Positions 23,907-33,132 are shown, numbered from the stretch's first letter. The stretch is 47,429 nt of DNA from an uncultured Clostridia bacterium (GCA_947165785.1 CAMVBS010000011.1:1-47429); one strand, 5' to 3'. Numbers and translations: made by a program. Notes: generated by a model not told the origin, from the sequence alone.

Positions 23907-26703
23907 CGTTTACCTGTTCCTCTACTTCTTGGAAGTCTTCCTCAATGTTTCCGTTCTGATCATCCGAAGGTTCACCGGCAGCCTGAGCCTCCAAAGCCTT
24001 TTTCTCAGCTTCGATCCTTTCTTCCCTGACATACTTAAGGAACTGACGTCCGAGTGTAAGGAACGCGAGGATCACCAGGGATGCGACCGTGATGATGATT
24101 CCTTCTTCCAAAAGACGCGGAGTGTAATAAAGTCCGATCTTATGAGTACCGGGCTCGAGCTTTAATGACATGAGCGCTTCACCGACACTTATGATCTCGG
24201 CAGGCTTATCGTCGACATATGCCGTGAAACCTTCTGAGTAAGGAAGCGTCATGAACAAAAGTCCTCCGTCCTCGGTAGTGATCTCTCCCTCGATACTCTT
24301 ATCGGTATAGGAAGTTACCTTAAGCTGCTCGGAAGACAGGATCTCTACCATATGTTCATAGGACTTGTTATCAAGTTCATAGGAATAGACACGCATAAGT
24401 CCTGCAGGACTGTTCGGCAAAGTCACCTTGCACTTTATGGTCGTTCCGTCGTAGATACCGAGCGGAATGATCTGATGGTATCTGTAAGCTATTGAAGAAG
24501 TGTGCTTGACCTCATTTCCGTCAGCGTCATAATGGCTTATGACGTAATTTCCCGGCTTATCAGAGTCGAGATAGATATATACGTCGGAACCTATAGTTGC
24601 ATCGTCGACAACGAAAGTGATCGACGTCTGAGTGTTGGAGTTGATTATCGAATAGGAATCCTCACCATAACGATCCATGCTCAAAGTGGCATTCTCCATA
24701 TCTTCGCCGTAGCAGTCTATTGCCCTGTAAACATTGTAAGGAACACCCATGCTGTTGACCCAGAGGTTAGTCTTTGCAAACGGATTCTTGTCGGCCTCGT
24801 CAGGAACATAGTCGAGAAGATCCTCGGAAACCATGTAGCCTACGGAAAGAGCATCAGGATTTCCGTAACACTTGATGTAACCGTCATCGCACTCGAGATC
24901 GAAGATAGGCGGAACACTGTCAGTCTTGTCGGCAGCGATAAAGTTCCTGATGCCGAGCAAAGTAGCAGTGACTCTCGTAAGTCCCATGCTCCTTGTGCTG
25001 TTGAGCCTGTTATTGTGGAATCCGAAGTTACGCATGTAAGTAACGAAGCTCTGTCTTACCGTTGACGAGAATGTTGAAAGTCCTCTTACATCGTAGATGG
25101 ACTGGATATTGCAGAAATTATTAGGATATACCTCCGTCCTCTCGAAAACCTTATGCCCGTCCTGATGCTCGACTTCAGTCGCATATTCCTTTACCTTGTC
25201 GTAGTTCTTGCCGTATGTGCTGTAGAGCGGGAACGCCTCGTGCTTTGCAACAAGTCCGATGCAAAGGAAACTGGATGCGATGAGCTCGAGTGCCATGACG
25301 GCGGAGATGGCTGATTCATAGAAGAACCATCTCTTCTTTTTGTCCATGACGGTACATCTTAAGAATACGCCTTCGATTATGATGAAAAGAAGCGACAGGA
25401 GTATCTGGATAAATGTCTCCGTGCCTTCACCGAATTTCTCGAATAGGACTACATAAACGCCCGCACCGATAAACACCGCCGTGACCTGGGAAGCCTTGAA
25501 GCTCTTAAGGACTCGTATCGCCTTATAACCGAGGAACACGATCAGGAACGAGAAAAGGAACGACTGTCTGTAAGGGATCTGGTTCGGGAAATGAAATCCG
25601 TGCCAGATGAAGTTCAAAGTCCTGTTCGTAAAGCTCAAGTACATTACGACAAGAAGGATACCGACTGCGATCTTGTGTCTTAACTTGATACCCGTCTCTT
25701 TGGATGCCGCGAAAAAGAGGAACACCATGAGGATCGGTATGATGCCCGAATATACATTTGCCATACCGTCTCTTATGTTAGGATTGGCTGCAACAAAGAA
25801 TCTCGCCAGGAAATCGAAGAGGTTTCCCGTAAGTTCATATTCCTTCGGAAACTCCGTTCCGATCGCGGAAGTAGTCTGGAGTATCTTATATACGGGGAGC
25901 GTGAGGACAGCCGTAAGTCCGCCTGCAACAGCGCTTCCCACTGCAAATCTGACGATGCAGACAACAAGTCTTTTAAATCCGAACCTGCCTTCTACTACTT
26001 CTTCATTCTTCGTCTGGAAGATCATGACGTAATATACCGGAGCGAAGAGGATAAGGAAAAGGCAGATGAAATATCCCGTGTAATAATTGCTGAAGATCGC
26101 TACTGCAAGCGAGATCACATAGAGCGCATACTTGCCTTCCACGAAGAGCTTACGAAGACCGATGCAGATCAATGGAAAGAGTACGAGAGCATCGCACCAC
26201 ATGATGTTCCAGAAATCAGTGCAGAGCCAGCCGCAAAGAGCATAGGAACATGCAAAGGCCGTTGTGATATAGTCTCGTCTTCCCTCGTCCTCGCCTGTCA
26301 GGAACCAGCTCATGAAAAGTGAAGCAAGTCCTGCCCTCACCGCGGTTATGAATGCAATGAAGATCGGCATCGTCTTCGCGGTAAAAAAGAGGCTGAAGAT
26401 ATTAAGAGGGCTCGAGCAGTAATTCGCGTAGACCGCGTAGTACTCCATTCCGAGTCCGTTGTTCCAGGTATAGAACAGGGATCTTCCCTCGAGGGCCTTG
26501 TTGCGGAATTCAATGAGGAACGGTGCGTACTGGTGGTAGGAATCGACGGTGAGCATTACTCTGTCACCGAACGGCTTTACCTTCTGGATCGCGAAAGCGA
26601 CCACTACTGCCAGAAAAGGAAAGAGAAAAGTAAGGAGGTTCATGAGCCAGTCTCTGTTGGCTTTTTTCCTCCTGGAAATGATCACTTTATATGAATCTTC
26701 CAT
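23890..26703 (-). CDS. YfhO family membrane protein (second, larger copy)
   Basis: This 937-residue protein starts at the ATG at 26703 behind GAGGA; a longer frame to 26769 lacks a ribosome site. The first loop has the YfhO signature MLTVDSYHQYAPFLIEF and NNGLGMEYYAVYANYCSSPL. About twelve helices precede an extracytoplasmic domain with DVRGLSTFSSTVRQSFV and a terminal helix followed by a charged tail (EEDFQEVEEQ). This is the standard length for YfhO. Such proteins probably move sugars from polyprenyl carriers onto cell-wall polymers. First gene of the yfhO-yfhO-exonuclease operon. Confidence 0.9.
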   Translation of the reverse strand: MEDSYKVIISRRKKANRDWLMNLLTFLFPFLAVVVAFAIQKVKPFGDRVMLTVDSYHQYAPFLIEFRNKALEGRSLFYTWNNGLGMEYYAVYANYCSSPLNIFSLFFTAKTMPIFIAFITAVRAGLASLFMSWFLTGEDEGRRDYITTAFACSYALCGWLCTDFWNIMWCDALVLFPLICIGLRKLFVEGKYALYVISLAVAIFSNYYTGYFICLFLILFAPVYYVMIFQTKNEEVVEGRFGFKRLVVCIVRFAVGSAVAGGLTAVLTLPVYKILQTTSAIGTEFPKEYELTGNLFDFLARFFVAANPNIRDGMANVYSGIIPILMVFLFFAASKETGIKLRHKIAVGILLVVMYLSFTNRTLNFIWHGFHFPNQIPYRQSFLFSFLIVFLGYKAIRVLKSFKASQVTAVFIGAGVYVVLFEKFGEGTETFIQILLSLLFIIIEGVFLRCTVMDKKKRWFFYESAISAVMALELIASSFLCIGLVAKHEAFPLYSTYGKNYDKVKEYATEVEHQDGHKVFERTEVYPNNFCNIQSIYDVRGLSTFSSTVRQSFVTYMRNFGFHNNRLNSTRSMGLTRVTATLLGIRNFIAADKTDSVPPIFDLECDDGYIKCYGNPDALSVGYMVSEDLLDYVPDEADKNPFAKTNLWVNSMGVPYNVYRAIDCYGEDMENATLSMDRYGEDSYSIINSNTQTSITFVVDDATIGSDVYIYLDSDKPGNYVISHYDADGNEVKHTSSIAYRYHQIIPLGIYDGTTIKCKVTLPNSPAGLMRVYSYELDNKSYEHMVEILSSEQLKVTSYTDKSIEGEITTEDGGLLFMTLPYSEGFTAYVDDKPAEIISVGEALMSLKLEPGTHKIGLYYTPRLLEEGIIITVASLVILAFLTLGRQFLKYVREERIEAEKKALEAQAAGEPSDDQNGNIEEDFQEVEEQVNDASQT

Positions 26704-26746
26704 CTGTATCCGTCCTCTTTCTTCCTTCAAAATAACAAGCGTCACT

Positions 26747-26755
26747 ATCATATCA
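26747..26755 (-). promoter_or_regulatory. Extended -10 promoter of the yfhO operon
   Basis: TGATATGAT on the minus strand matches TGnTATGAT and lies 44 bases before the start codon. No clear -35 was found. Confidence 0.45.
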
Positions 26756-26869
26756 CATTTTGTATTCAAAATGCCTTATTTCTGCGTTTTATATGTAATA
26801 TATTAAAGAGCAACTTATGGTAAAGTAGTATGGAATTACTATTGATATCTTTTTCGAAAAGGTGTGTGT

Positions 26870-27787
26870 ATGGGATTAAGACTTAAGATAATCATGAATC
26901 CTTCCTCAGGAAGGGAGCTTGCAAGGGCAAACGTGGAGGATACCATCGCGTATCTTACTTCACAACGTGCCATTGAAAGAGCTGATATCTCTTATACGGC
27001 AGGTCCGTTCGATGCAACGAGATTTGCGATGAACATAAGGCAGGAAGAATATGACATAATCATGGCGGTCGGCGGAGACGGAACCGTAAACGAAGTCGTC
27101 ACCGGCATGATGCGCGGCGGGATCGATCTTCCCCTCGCGATATACACTTCGGGAACGGTAAATGACTTTGCAACATACATGAAGCTGCCGTCGGAACCTT
27201 CTGACTTTGCAAGGATGCTCATGGCCCACAAGACCGTTAAGGTCGACTGCGGCAAGGTAAACGACAGATACTTCCTTAACGTTCTAGCGGGCGGACTTTT
27301 AAGTTCAGTTGCATACAAGGTCCCGTCGGATCTTAAGACCAACCTCGGTCCTGTCGCATACTGGATCGAAGGCCTTAAGGAAGTCAACTCCATCAAGAAG
27401 ACCATCCCTCTTAAGCTTAAGACAGGAAGTGACGAGTATGACATCGACGCAACGATGTTCCTCATCTCCAATACGAGAAGCGTAGGCGGTTTTAAGCGTC
27501 TCATGCTCGACGCGGATCTCCACGACGGACTTCTCGACGTCCTCGTCATCTCCAAGGTAAGTTACATGGATGCGATCCCGCTCCTTAACAAGATAGCTCT
27601 CGGCGAACATCTCGAGAGTGACAAAGTATTGTATTTCCAGACGAGCCGACTTGAGATGTCGACCACTTCAGATAAACCCGTCACACTCGATATCGACGGA
27701 GAAGAAGGACCACAGCTGCCGGCTGTCATCGAATGCATAGACAGCGCGATCACTCTGGTCATTCCTAACGAGGAGGAATTATTGTAA
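26870..27787 (+). CDS. Diacylglycerol/lipid kinase family protein (YegS/DgkB-like)
   Basis: The 305-residue protein has the DAGK catalytic-domain plan: KIIMNPSSGRE near residue 5 (nucleotide-binding start), then AVGGDGTVNEVVTGM near 65, the glycine-rich ATP signature of this family. PLAIYTSGTVNDFATYMKLP near 85 replaces the usual GTxNDFAR. A C-terminal beta-sandwich contains DGLLDVLVISK and TLDIDGEE. It would phosphorylate a membrane lipid at the cytoplasmic face. The ATG at 26870 is five bases from AAGGTG, while a GTG six bases earlier is too close. It is followed with a one-base overlap by the foldase gene. Confidence 0.9.
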   Translation: MGLRLKIIMNPSSGRELARANVEDTIAYLTSQRAIERADISYTAGPFDATRFAMNIRQEEYDIIMAVGGDGTVNEVVTGMMRGGIDLPLAIYTSGTVNDFATYMKLPSEPSDFARMLMAHKTVKVDCGKVNDRYFLNVLAGGLLSSVAYKVPSDLKTNLGPVAYWIEGLKEVNSIKKTIPLKLKTGSDEYDIDATMFLISNTRSVGGFKRLMLDADLHDGLLDVLVISKVSYMDAIPLLNKIALGEHLESDKVLYFQTSRLEMSTTSDKPVTLDIDGEEGPQLPAVIECIDSAITLVIPNEEELL

Positions 27788-29706
27788 TGTTCGGAAAGAA
27801 GAACAAGAACAAAAACAACAATACAAGACAGCCTCAGATAGATGCAGGCACCATCGCGCCTTCAGAGGAGACACCATTGGAAGAAACTGCACCTCAGATC
27901 GAACCTGAAGAACCTTCGGTCACGGAAGTTCCTGACGCCGTAACTCCTGAGCTCATCCCTTCCGAGGAAGGATTTGAAGAAATCCCCGAGCAGCAGGAAC
28001 AGTATGTCGAGGACGTGATCGCACAAAATGAGGCCGCTGCTCCGCAGGCACCTGAAGAAGTTGAAGAACAGGATGCTCCTGAAGTTCCTTCAGAGCTCAT
28101 CGAGAAAGAGACTAAGGAAGAAGAAAAGGCAGTCATCTATTCTGCCATCGACGACATAGATCCGGATATCCTCTCCGACTCCGGAAGCGGAGAAGTCTTC
28201 TCACGTAAGGCTGAGAAGAAAGAAGATAAAGAGTTTGTCGAGAATGAGGTCGAACCGATCAAGCTGGAACTCGATAAGTCAGAGGATGCCAAGCCGACAC
28301 CTAAGACTTCGAAGACGGTACTGGGCTACCTTATCGTCGCGATCATCGCGGTGATCCTGATCGTGGGATTCCTCGTCTTTACCGAGGCAGGACTTAAGGA
28401 AAAGTTCAAGAGCCCGCTTACCATCAATAATACGAGTATCGCATCTGACGAGTTCAGCTTTATGTATCATTATGTCCTCATCGAAAACGGTGTTGATGTT
28501 TTCGATAAGGATACGAAGGAAATGCTCTATTCACAGTCTGAGGATCCGAACTTCGAGACGAACAGAGACTACTTCCTGGATCTTACGGCACGTGAGCTTC
28601 AGATCATGGAACTTCTGTATGACGATGCAACAAAGCACGGCTACGATATCGAGGACAAGCACTACCAGATGGCTTCTGCCTATATCGACTGGCTTCAGAG
28701 CAAGGCCGACGAGATCGGCGTGCCTTTGGATACATACATTCAGGGAATCTTCGGAAAGCAGGTCACGAAGTCCTGCATCAAGGAGACTCTCGCCAAGAAG
28801 TATTTTACCGAGGATTACGCTTCCGACACCAAGCTCGTAGAGCTCCAGGCAACGGCAGATCAGGCTAAGGAAGCTTACGAGGCCAACAGGAACGCCTACG
28901 ATCTCGTAAGTTACAAGATCTTAAGGATCACGTACCCTCAAAGAGACCAGGCTTTCATCGATACTGCTACGCTCCACGCCAACGAGATCATCGAGGCCAT
29001 GGGTCACGACGCTTCCAAGTTCGAACAGGCAGCTTCAGACTGCTACGGCTCTGACGAAGAGCTCTTCGCTCCTGATTCAAGGCTCGTCTCCGACGTAAGG
29101 TTCAATGACATCGAGCACGAGGAGTTCAGGACATGGCTCTTCGACCCTGAGAGAGTTTCAGGCGATGCTACCCTCTTCTCCGATGAGGACGGTTTCCCTA
29201 TCATCCTTTGCTTCGTATCAAGAGAGCCGCAGAGCACACCGCTTCGAAGCGTAAGGATCATCGAGGTCAATTCCCTTCCGGGCGACGAGAACGGCGAAGG
29301 CGCTGTATCCCTCGGAGATGCGCAGGTCCTTTCCCAGGAGATCTACGACTACATCAAGGACGAGACGACTCTCATGTCCGTTGAAGCATATTTTACCGAT
29401 GAAGTCCTGAGCGGTGCCGTATCAGTATCCGCCAGCACGGACACTTACCCTGGCAAGTTCTCCGAGCAGCTCGACAACTGGATCTTCTCACCCGACCGCA
29501 AGGCGGGCGACAAGGATATCCTCGAGAAGGAAGACGGGTTCTACGTTGTCTACTTCATCTCCGAGTCCGACAAGCCTGAGTGGTACGACAGAGTCAACAG
29601 CTTCATCCGTATGAACAACTATCAGGCATTCCTTAACGAGATGCTCACAGAATACACTTTCGAGTTCAAGCCTTCCGGTCTTGCTCAGATCGTGGACGTG
29701 CCTTGA
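27787..29706 (+). CDS. Membrane-anchored PrsA/SurA-like foldase with a long acidic cytoplasmic tail
   Basis: The protein has 639 residues. Residues 15-170 are very acidic and rich in Glu, Pro, Ala and Gln, hence probably disordered. One membrane helix at about 178-199 follows, so the N-terminal part is cytoplasmic and the rest is outside. The external part has a SurA-N-like helical region (about 215-345, with SDEFSFMYHYVL). Two parvulin-like segments come after it: VSYKILRITYPQ near 378 and a second starting SVRIIEVNSLPG near 488, each ending in a WLFDPERVSGD / WIFSPDRKAGD repeat. That repeat is a common PpiC landmark. It overlaps neighbours on both sides (shared A; TGATG). Isomerase activity is uncertain. 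Confidence 0.75.
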   Translation: MFGKKNKNKNNNTRQPQIDAGTIAPSEETPLEETAPQIEPEEPSVTEVPDAVTPELIPSEEGFEEIPEQQEQYVEDVIAQNEAAAPQAPEEVEEQDAPEVPSELIEKETKEEEKAVIYSAIDDIDPDILSDSGSGEVFSRKAEKKEDKEFVENEVEPIKLELDKSEDAKPTPKTSKTVLGYLIVAIIAVILIVGFLVFTEAGLKEKFKSPLTINNTSIASDEFSFMYHYVLIENGVDVFDKDTKEMLYSQSEDPNFETNRDYFLDLTARELQIMELLYDDATKHGYDIEDKHYQMASAYIDWLQSKADEIGVPLDTYIQGIFGKQVTKSCIKETLAKKYFTEDYASDTKLVELQATADQAKEAYEANRNAYDLVSYKILRITYPQRDQAFIDTATLHANEIIEAMGHDASKFEQAASDCYGSDEELFAPDSRLVSDVRFNDIEHEEFRTWLFDPERVSGDATLFSDEDGFPIILCFVSREPQSTPLRSVRIIEVNSLPGDENGEGAVSLGDAQVLSQEIYDYIKDETTLMSVEAYFTDEVLSGAVSVSASTDTYPGKFSEQLDNWIFSPDRKAGDKDILEKEDGFYVVYFISESDKPEWYDRVNSFIRMNNYQAFLNEMLTEYTFEFKPSGLAQIVDVP

Positions 29707-30347
29707 TGGATCTGTACATAGTAAGACACGGCAGGACCGTGTGGAACACCCAGATCAGGATGCAGGGACGCATGAACTCGCCACTTACCGAAGACGGCAT
29801 CGAAGGAGCCCAAGCTCTAAGTCCGGAGATCACCGCTCTTCCCATCGACAAGGTACTCGTGAGCCCGATGCCTCGCGCGCTCCAGACTTCGTATCTCATT
29901 ACTTCGGGTAAGTTTCCCACCACCATCGAGCCTTTGCTCTCCGAGATGGACTTAGGAGATCTCGAGGGCATGCTAAGGTCAGAAGCCGAAATCCTCTATC
30001 CCGAGAACTATTCATACTTCAGGTTCGAGCCTCATAAGTTCGTTCCGATCGGTGACGGCGAATCCTACTTTGATGTTGTCGGGCGTGTGCGCCGTCTTCT
30101 TCGTAAGATCCTGGTCGATGCTCCGGAGAAAGGACCGCTTCTTTTGGTCTCACACATGATCCTGGTTCAGTCGCTCCTATGCATCATCGAATCCCGCGAC
30201 GTCTCGACCCTCCGTTCGACTCCGTTTATCGAACAGGCCAAGCTCTTCCATATAAGGATCACTCCGCTCGGGGACCTTAAGTTCCGCGCTCAGATCCTTC
30301 GCTATAACGGCGAGGAGTATGACAGGACATTCGAATTCAGTTTATAA
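29706..30347 (+). CDS. Histidine phosphatase (phosphoglycerate mutase-like) family protein
   Basis: The 213-residue protein has the phosphorylated His in LYIVRHGRTVWN at residues 3-14, the substrate segment SPMPRALQTS near 57 and Glu in EMDLGDLEG near 82. The second His is in LLVSHMILVQSL near 145, where Met replaces the usual Gly of SHG. Cobalamin phosphatases and broad phosphatases share this plan, so the substrate is open. The ATG overlaps the foldase stop (TGATG), showing translational coupling. Confidence 0.85.
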   Translation: MDLYIVRHGRTVWNTQIRMQGRMNSPLTEDGIEGAQALSPEITALPIDKVLVSPMPRALQTSYLITSGKFPTTIEPLLSEMDLGDLEGMLRSEAEILYPENYSYFRFEPHKFVPIGDGESYFDVVGRVRRLLRKILVDAPEKGPLLLVSHMILVQSLLCIIESRDVSTLRSTPFIEQAKLFHIRITPLGDLKFRAQILRYNGEEYDRTFEFSL

Positions 30348-30376
30348 GTATCTTCCGCTCGAAAAAGTGAAGAGAT

Positions 30377-30405
30377 AAAAACAGGGCCGCCGAAGCGACC
30401 CTGTT
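30377..30405. terminator. Bidirectional terminator between the histidine phosphatase and htrA units
   Basis: AACAGGG and CCCTGTT form a seven-pair stem, extended by GC pairs around a CGAA loop. The minus strand continues with TTTTTATC, a proper T-run; the plus strand continues ATCATTTTC, which is weaker. Confidence 0.75.
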
Positions 30406-30419
30406 ATCATTTTCATGAA

Positions 30420-30542
30420 TTATGCACCTGCAAGCACGATCAGCGCGATCGCTCCGTAAACGACGGAGAGCAGCATCAACAGGGCAAGTATTATCGCGAG
30501 AATCCTTACTCGCTTGCTGTGTTTGGTATTATTCTTACTCAT
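30420..30542 (-). CDS. Forty-residue single-span membrane protein coupled to htrA
   Basis: An ATG at 30542 overlaps the htrA stop codon in an ATGA junction, and the frame runs 40 codons to TAA. The product begins with a basic, polar stretch (MSKNNTKHSKRVR), then an uninterrupted hydrophobic helix of about 24 residues (ILAIILALLMLLSVVYGAIA) ending in GA. The layout is that of a small membrane regulator with the N-terminus inside. A terminator follows the stop after 15 bases, so the frame fits exactly between htrA and the end of the transcript. I do not recognise a family. Confidence 0.65.
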   Translation of the reverse strand: MSKNNTKHSKRVRILAIILALLMLLSVVYGAIALIVLAGA

Positions 30543-31897
30543 TCTTCGTAATCAGCACTGTCTCCTATTGTCATATTGAGTGTGACTTCCTTGCCGTCAC
30601 GTTCGACTACAACTTCGATCTCGTCGCCGCAGGCATGTGAATCACGTACTCCAATAATATCATTTGAGACTTTTATTTCAACCCCGTCCATGGAAACGAT
30701 CCTGTCACCGTTCTTAAAACCTGCCTGCTCACCCGGTCCGCCCGGCTCGACCTCTGCAACAACGACGCCTTCCTTGGAACCGAAGTAGGAATCTTTCGGA
30801 ATGTACTTAACGGTAATTCCGAGATATGGTCTGTCGATGACCTTGCCGTTAACGACAAGTGACTCGATGACGCTCTTGATCGGATTGATCGGGATCGCAA
30901 AACCCATGCCTTCGGCTGTTGCGATCTTGGCATTTACGACACCTATGACCTCACCGAAGGAATTGATGAGAGGTCCGCCGCTGTTACCGCCGTTAACGGA
31001 TGCATCCGTCTGGATAAGGTTCATGGAGTAGCCGTTGTTGTTCATCGGACGCTCAATACCTGATACGACTCCTACGGTAATGGAACCCTGGAATGTTCCG
31101 AGAGGGTTACCGATCGCAACTGCGAGCTCACCGCTCTGAAGGTTATCGGAATCACCGAGTTCTGCCGTGACGAAATCCTCATCACCATCTATCTTGATAA
31201 CGGCAATATCCGTCTGAACATCCTTACCGACAACTTCCGCATCGAACGGTTCATCATAGCCCTGAACATAGACTTTGATGATGATTCCGTCCTTGGCATC
31301 GGCGACCACGTGTTCGTTGGTAACAATGTAGCCGTCCTTGGAGATGAAGAATCCCGAACCTGCGCTCTCATAACCGAGATTGCTCTTGCTGTCCTGAAGA
31401 TAGATCGAGACCGTTGCAGGTGAGCATTTGTTGTAGATCTCTACGGTACTTAATGTCTGCTTTGAAGGATCCTTGACAGCAGCTGCTTCTGCGATGGAGA
31501 AGTGAGGATTGACACGATCTGATGTTTCTTCATCTTCTTTCTTTGTCGAAGTCTTCGTTACGACGTCTTTTATCGAGATCGAATCCTTTTCGAGCCTTCC
31601 GCTTGTGAGAAGGAATATGAATACCGACTGGAAAGCAACGAATATCAATGCCAGAGCTGCTATGATCGACAGAACGATTATCGGTGCCTTGCTCCTCTTG
31701 GGCGGTACCTGATACTGCTGATAGTACTGTGGCGGATACTGCTGCATCTGCGGATTAATATTCTGTGTTGTCTGAACCTGCTGTGGCTGCTGCGGTTGAG
31801 CATATTGTGTTGCCTCAGTAGCGGCAGATCCTTCCTGCTGCGCTACGGAATCTTCATTAGTTTTCTCAATGTTGTCATTCAATTCATTGTCTGACAT
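30539..31897 (-). CDS. htrA: HtrA/DegP-type serine protease with PDZ domain, membrane anchored
   Basis: The 452-residue protein has a cytoplasmic Gln/Pro-rich N-terminus (residues 30-66), a membrane helix at about 71-97 and an external trypsin-fold domain. The catalytic triad is His196 (TNEHVVAD), Asp230 (QTDIAVIK) and Ser306 (NGGNSGGPL). One PDZ domain follows near 355-440 with YLGITVKYIP and NGDRIVSMDGVEI. This is the standard Bacillota HtrA layout for clearing misfolded exported proteins. The ATG at 31897 lies six bases from AGGAGGTG; a GTG within that site was rejected. Its stop overlaps a small membrane protein gene. Confidence 0.95.
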   Translation of the reverse strand: MSDNELNDNIEKTNEDSVAQQEGSAATEATQYAQPQQPQQVQTTQNINPQMQQYPPQYYQQYQVPPKRSKAPIIVLSIIAALALIFVAFQSVFIFLLTSGRLEKDSISIKDVVTKTSTKKEDEETSDRVNPHFSIAEAAAVKDPSKQTLSTVEIYNKCSPATVSIYLQDSKSNLGYESAGSGFFISKDGYIVTNEHVVADAKDGIIIKVYVQGYDEPFDAEVVGKDVQTDIAVIKIDGDEDFVTAELGDSDNLQSGELAVAIGNPLGTFQGSITVGVVSGIERPMNNNGYSMNLIQTDASVNGGNSGGPLINSFGEVIGVVNAKIATAEGMGFAIPINPIKSVIESLVVNGKVIDRPYLGITVKYIPKDSYFGSKEGVVVAEVEPGGPGEQAGFKNGDRIVSMDGVEIKVSNDIIGVRDSHACGDEIEVVVERDGKEVTLNMTIGDSADYEE

Positions 31898-31964
31898 ATG
31901 AAACACCTCCTATGCTGGTTCCTCTATGTTATACCCCTTTGTTCACGCCAAATTATAGGCAAAT

Positions 31965-32654
31965 CTACGGAAACTCATCGTCCTCTTCACTCTCGTCAAA
32001 TTCCACTCTGACTTCCTCGGTCTGGGCCTCGATCTCACCCTGCTTTACGACCTCTATGGTGCCGTTGCTGACCTGGATCATAAAATCGCTGAAACCTTCG
32101 ACCATGTCGAGAGGAACTGTCACGTCTATATCCACGTCCGCGCCGAAATCCGTCCTCGAGATCACGTATCCGTGATTTTTTATCTCAAAGACCAGACGGT
32201 CGTAGGATGAATAATCACACCTGAAGTTCATAACGGCACACATCTCCATAACCTTCGGACCTGCCTCCTTAAGAGCGAGAGCAGCCGCCTTGGTGTACGC
32301 CCTGACAAGACCTCCCTTGCCGAGGAGTATGCCTCCGAAATACCTCGTCACCACGATCGCGCAGTCAGTGACCTCATTCTTCGTAAGGACCGACATGACA
32401 GGAAGCCCCGCCGTTCCGGAAGGTTCTCCGTCATCGCTGTATTTTTGAAGGCTGATCTCCTTTTTTAAGATCCAGGCGTAGACGTTGTGCCTGGCATCCG
32501 CATGCTTCCTGCGGATCTCGTCGACAAAATCGTTCGCCTCCTGTGCCGTGAGCACGGGCTTGCAGTAACCGATGAACTTGGATCTTTTTACTTCATACAA
32601 AGACTCACCGTACCCTGAGACGGTAATGCGTTTCCTGGCACTGAGATCGGGCAT
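31965..32654 (-). CDS. yigZ: YigZ/IMPACT (UPF0029) family protein
   Basis: The protein is 229 residues. Landmarks are EVKRSKFIGYC near 22, HADARHNVYAWIL near 50, the family signature DDGEPSGTAGLPVMSVL near 76 and VVTRYFGGILLGKGGLVRAY near 103. A C-terminal DUF1949-type ferredoxin-like domain of about 75 residues has an acidic end. The family is structurally related to translation-elongation domains and the GCN2 regulator IMPACT; its bacterial role is not firmly known. The start overlaps the NUDIX stop by one base. Confidence 0.93.
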   Translation of the reverse strand: MPDLSARKRITVSGYGESLYEVKRSKFIGYCKPVLTAQEANDFVDEIRRKHADARHNVYAWILKKEISLQKYSDDGEPSGTAGLPVMSVLTKNEVTDCAIVVTRYFGGILLGKGGLVRAYTKAAALALKEAGPKVMEMCAVMNFRCDYSSYDRLVFEIKNHGYVISRTDFGADVDIDVTVPLDMVEGFSDFMIQVSNGTIEVVKQGEIEAQTEEVRVEFDESEEDDEFP

Positions 32655-33067
32655 CAGATAAGCTCCTTGTATCTTTGATATGCCATCATAAGAAGAGACT
32701 TGTCCTGACTATAGGTAACGGCTTCCATCGCTTCTTCCAGCTCGAAAAAACGCCCGTCGATGAAATCTGCCTCAGTGTTATATGTTACCTTGTCGGAATC
32801 ACTGCTCATAACAAACCATGATACGTTGTTGTGGATAGGCTTCTGTCTCGTGATCGAATAGAATTCATAATGTGTCTTGCCGCACGGTGCAAGGATCCTG
32901 GCATCGATACCTGCCTCGATCTTGATCCTCTCCAATGCGATATCCTTTTCCTTCTGGCCGGCACGGACTACTCCCTTAGGGAATACCCATTCATGCTTGT
33001 CGTTGCGCAAGAGCAAGACTTTGTCTCCACAAAAAACTATTCCTCCGGCACAATTACGTATTATCAT
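32654..33067 (-). CDS. NUDIX-fold protein with a degenerate Nudix box
   Basis: The 137-residue protein starts MIIRNCAGGIVFCGDKVLLL; the ATG at 33067 lies behind GGAGG, and the longer frame was rejected. The box region reads GVVRAGQKEKDIALERIKIE followed by AGID. Compared with GX5EX7REUXEEXGU, the first Glu is Gln, the Arg-Glu pair is Glu-Arg and only one of the two metal Glu residues remains. Related clostridial proteins I recall also deviate here, so the family may bind rather than hydrolyse nucleotides. The C-terminus ITYSQDKSLL-like segment (VTYSQDKSLLMMAYQRYKEL) is also typical of that subgroup. Confidence 0.8.
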   Translation of the reverse strand: MIIRNCAGGIVFCGDKVLLLRNDKHEWVFPKGVVRAGQKEKDIALERIKIEAGIDARILAPCGKTHYEFYSITRQKPIHNNVSWFVMSSDSDKVTYNTEADFIDGRFFELEEAMEAVTYSQDKSLLMMAYQRYKELI

Positions 33068-33108
33068 ACATTTCCTCCAAGCACATAAGCATGTGTATTT
33101 CTGATTTG

Positions 33109-33117
33109 ATTGTAACA
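33109..33117 (-). promoter_or_regulatory. Extended -10 promoter of the NUDIX-yigZ unit
   Basis: TGTTACAAT on the minus strand fits TGnTAnAAT and lies about 40 bases before the start codon; the -35 region is weak. Confidence 0.45.
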
Positions 33118-33132
33118 TATTCACCCATGTAT

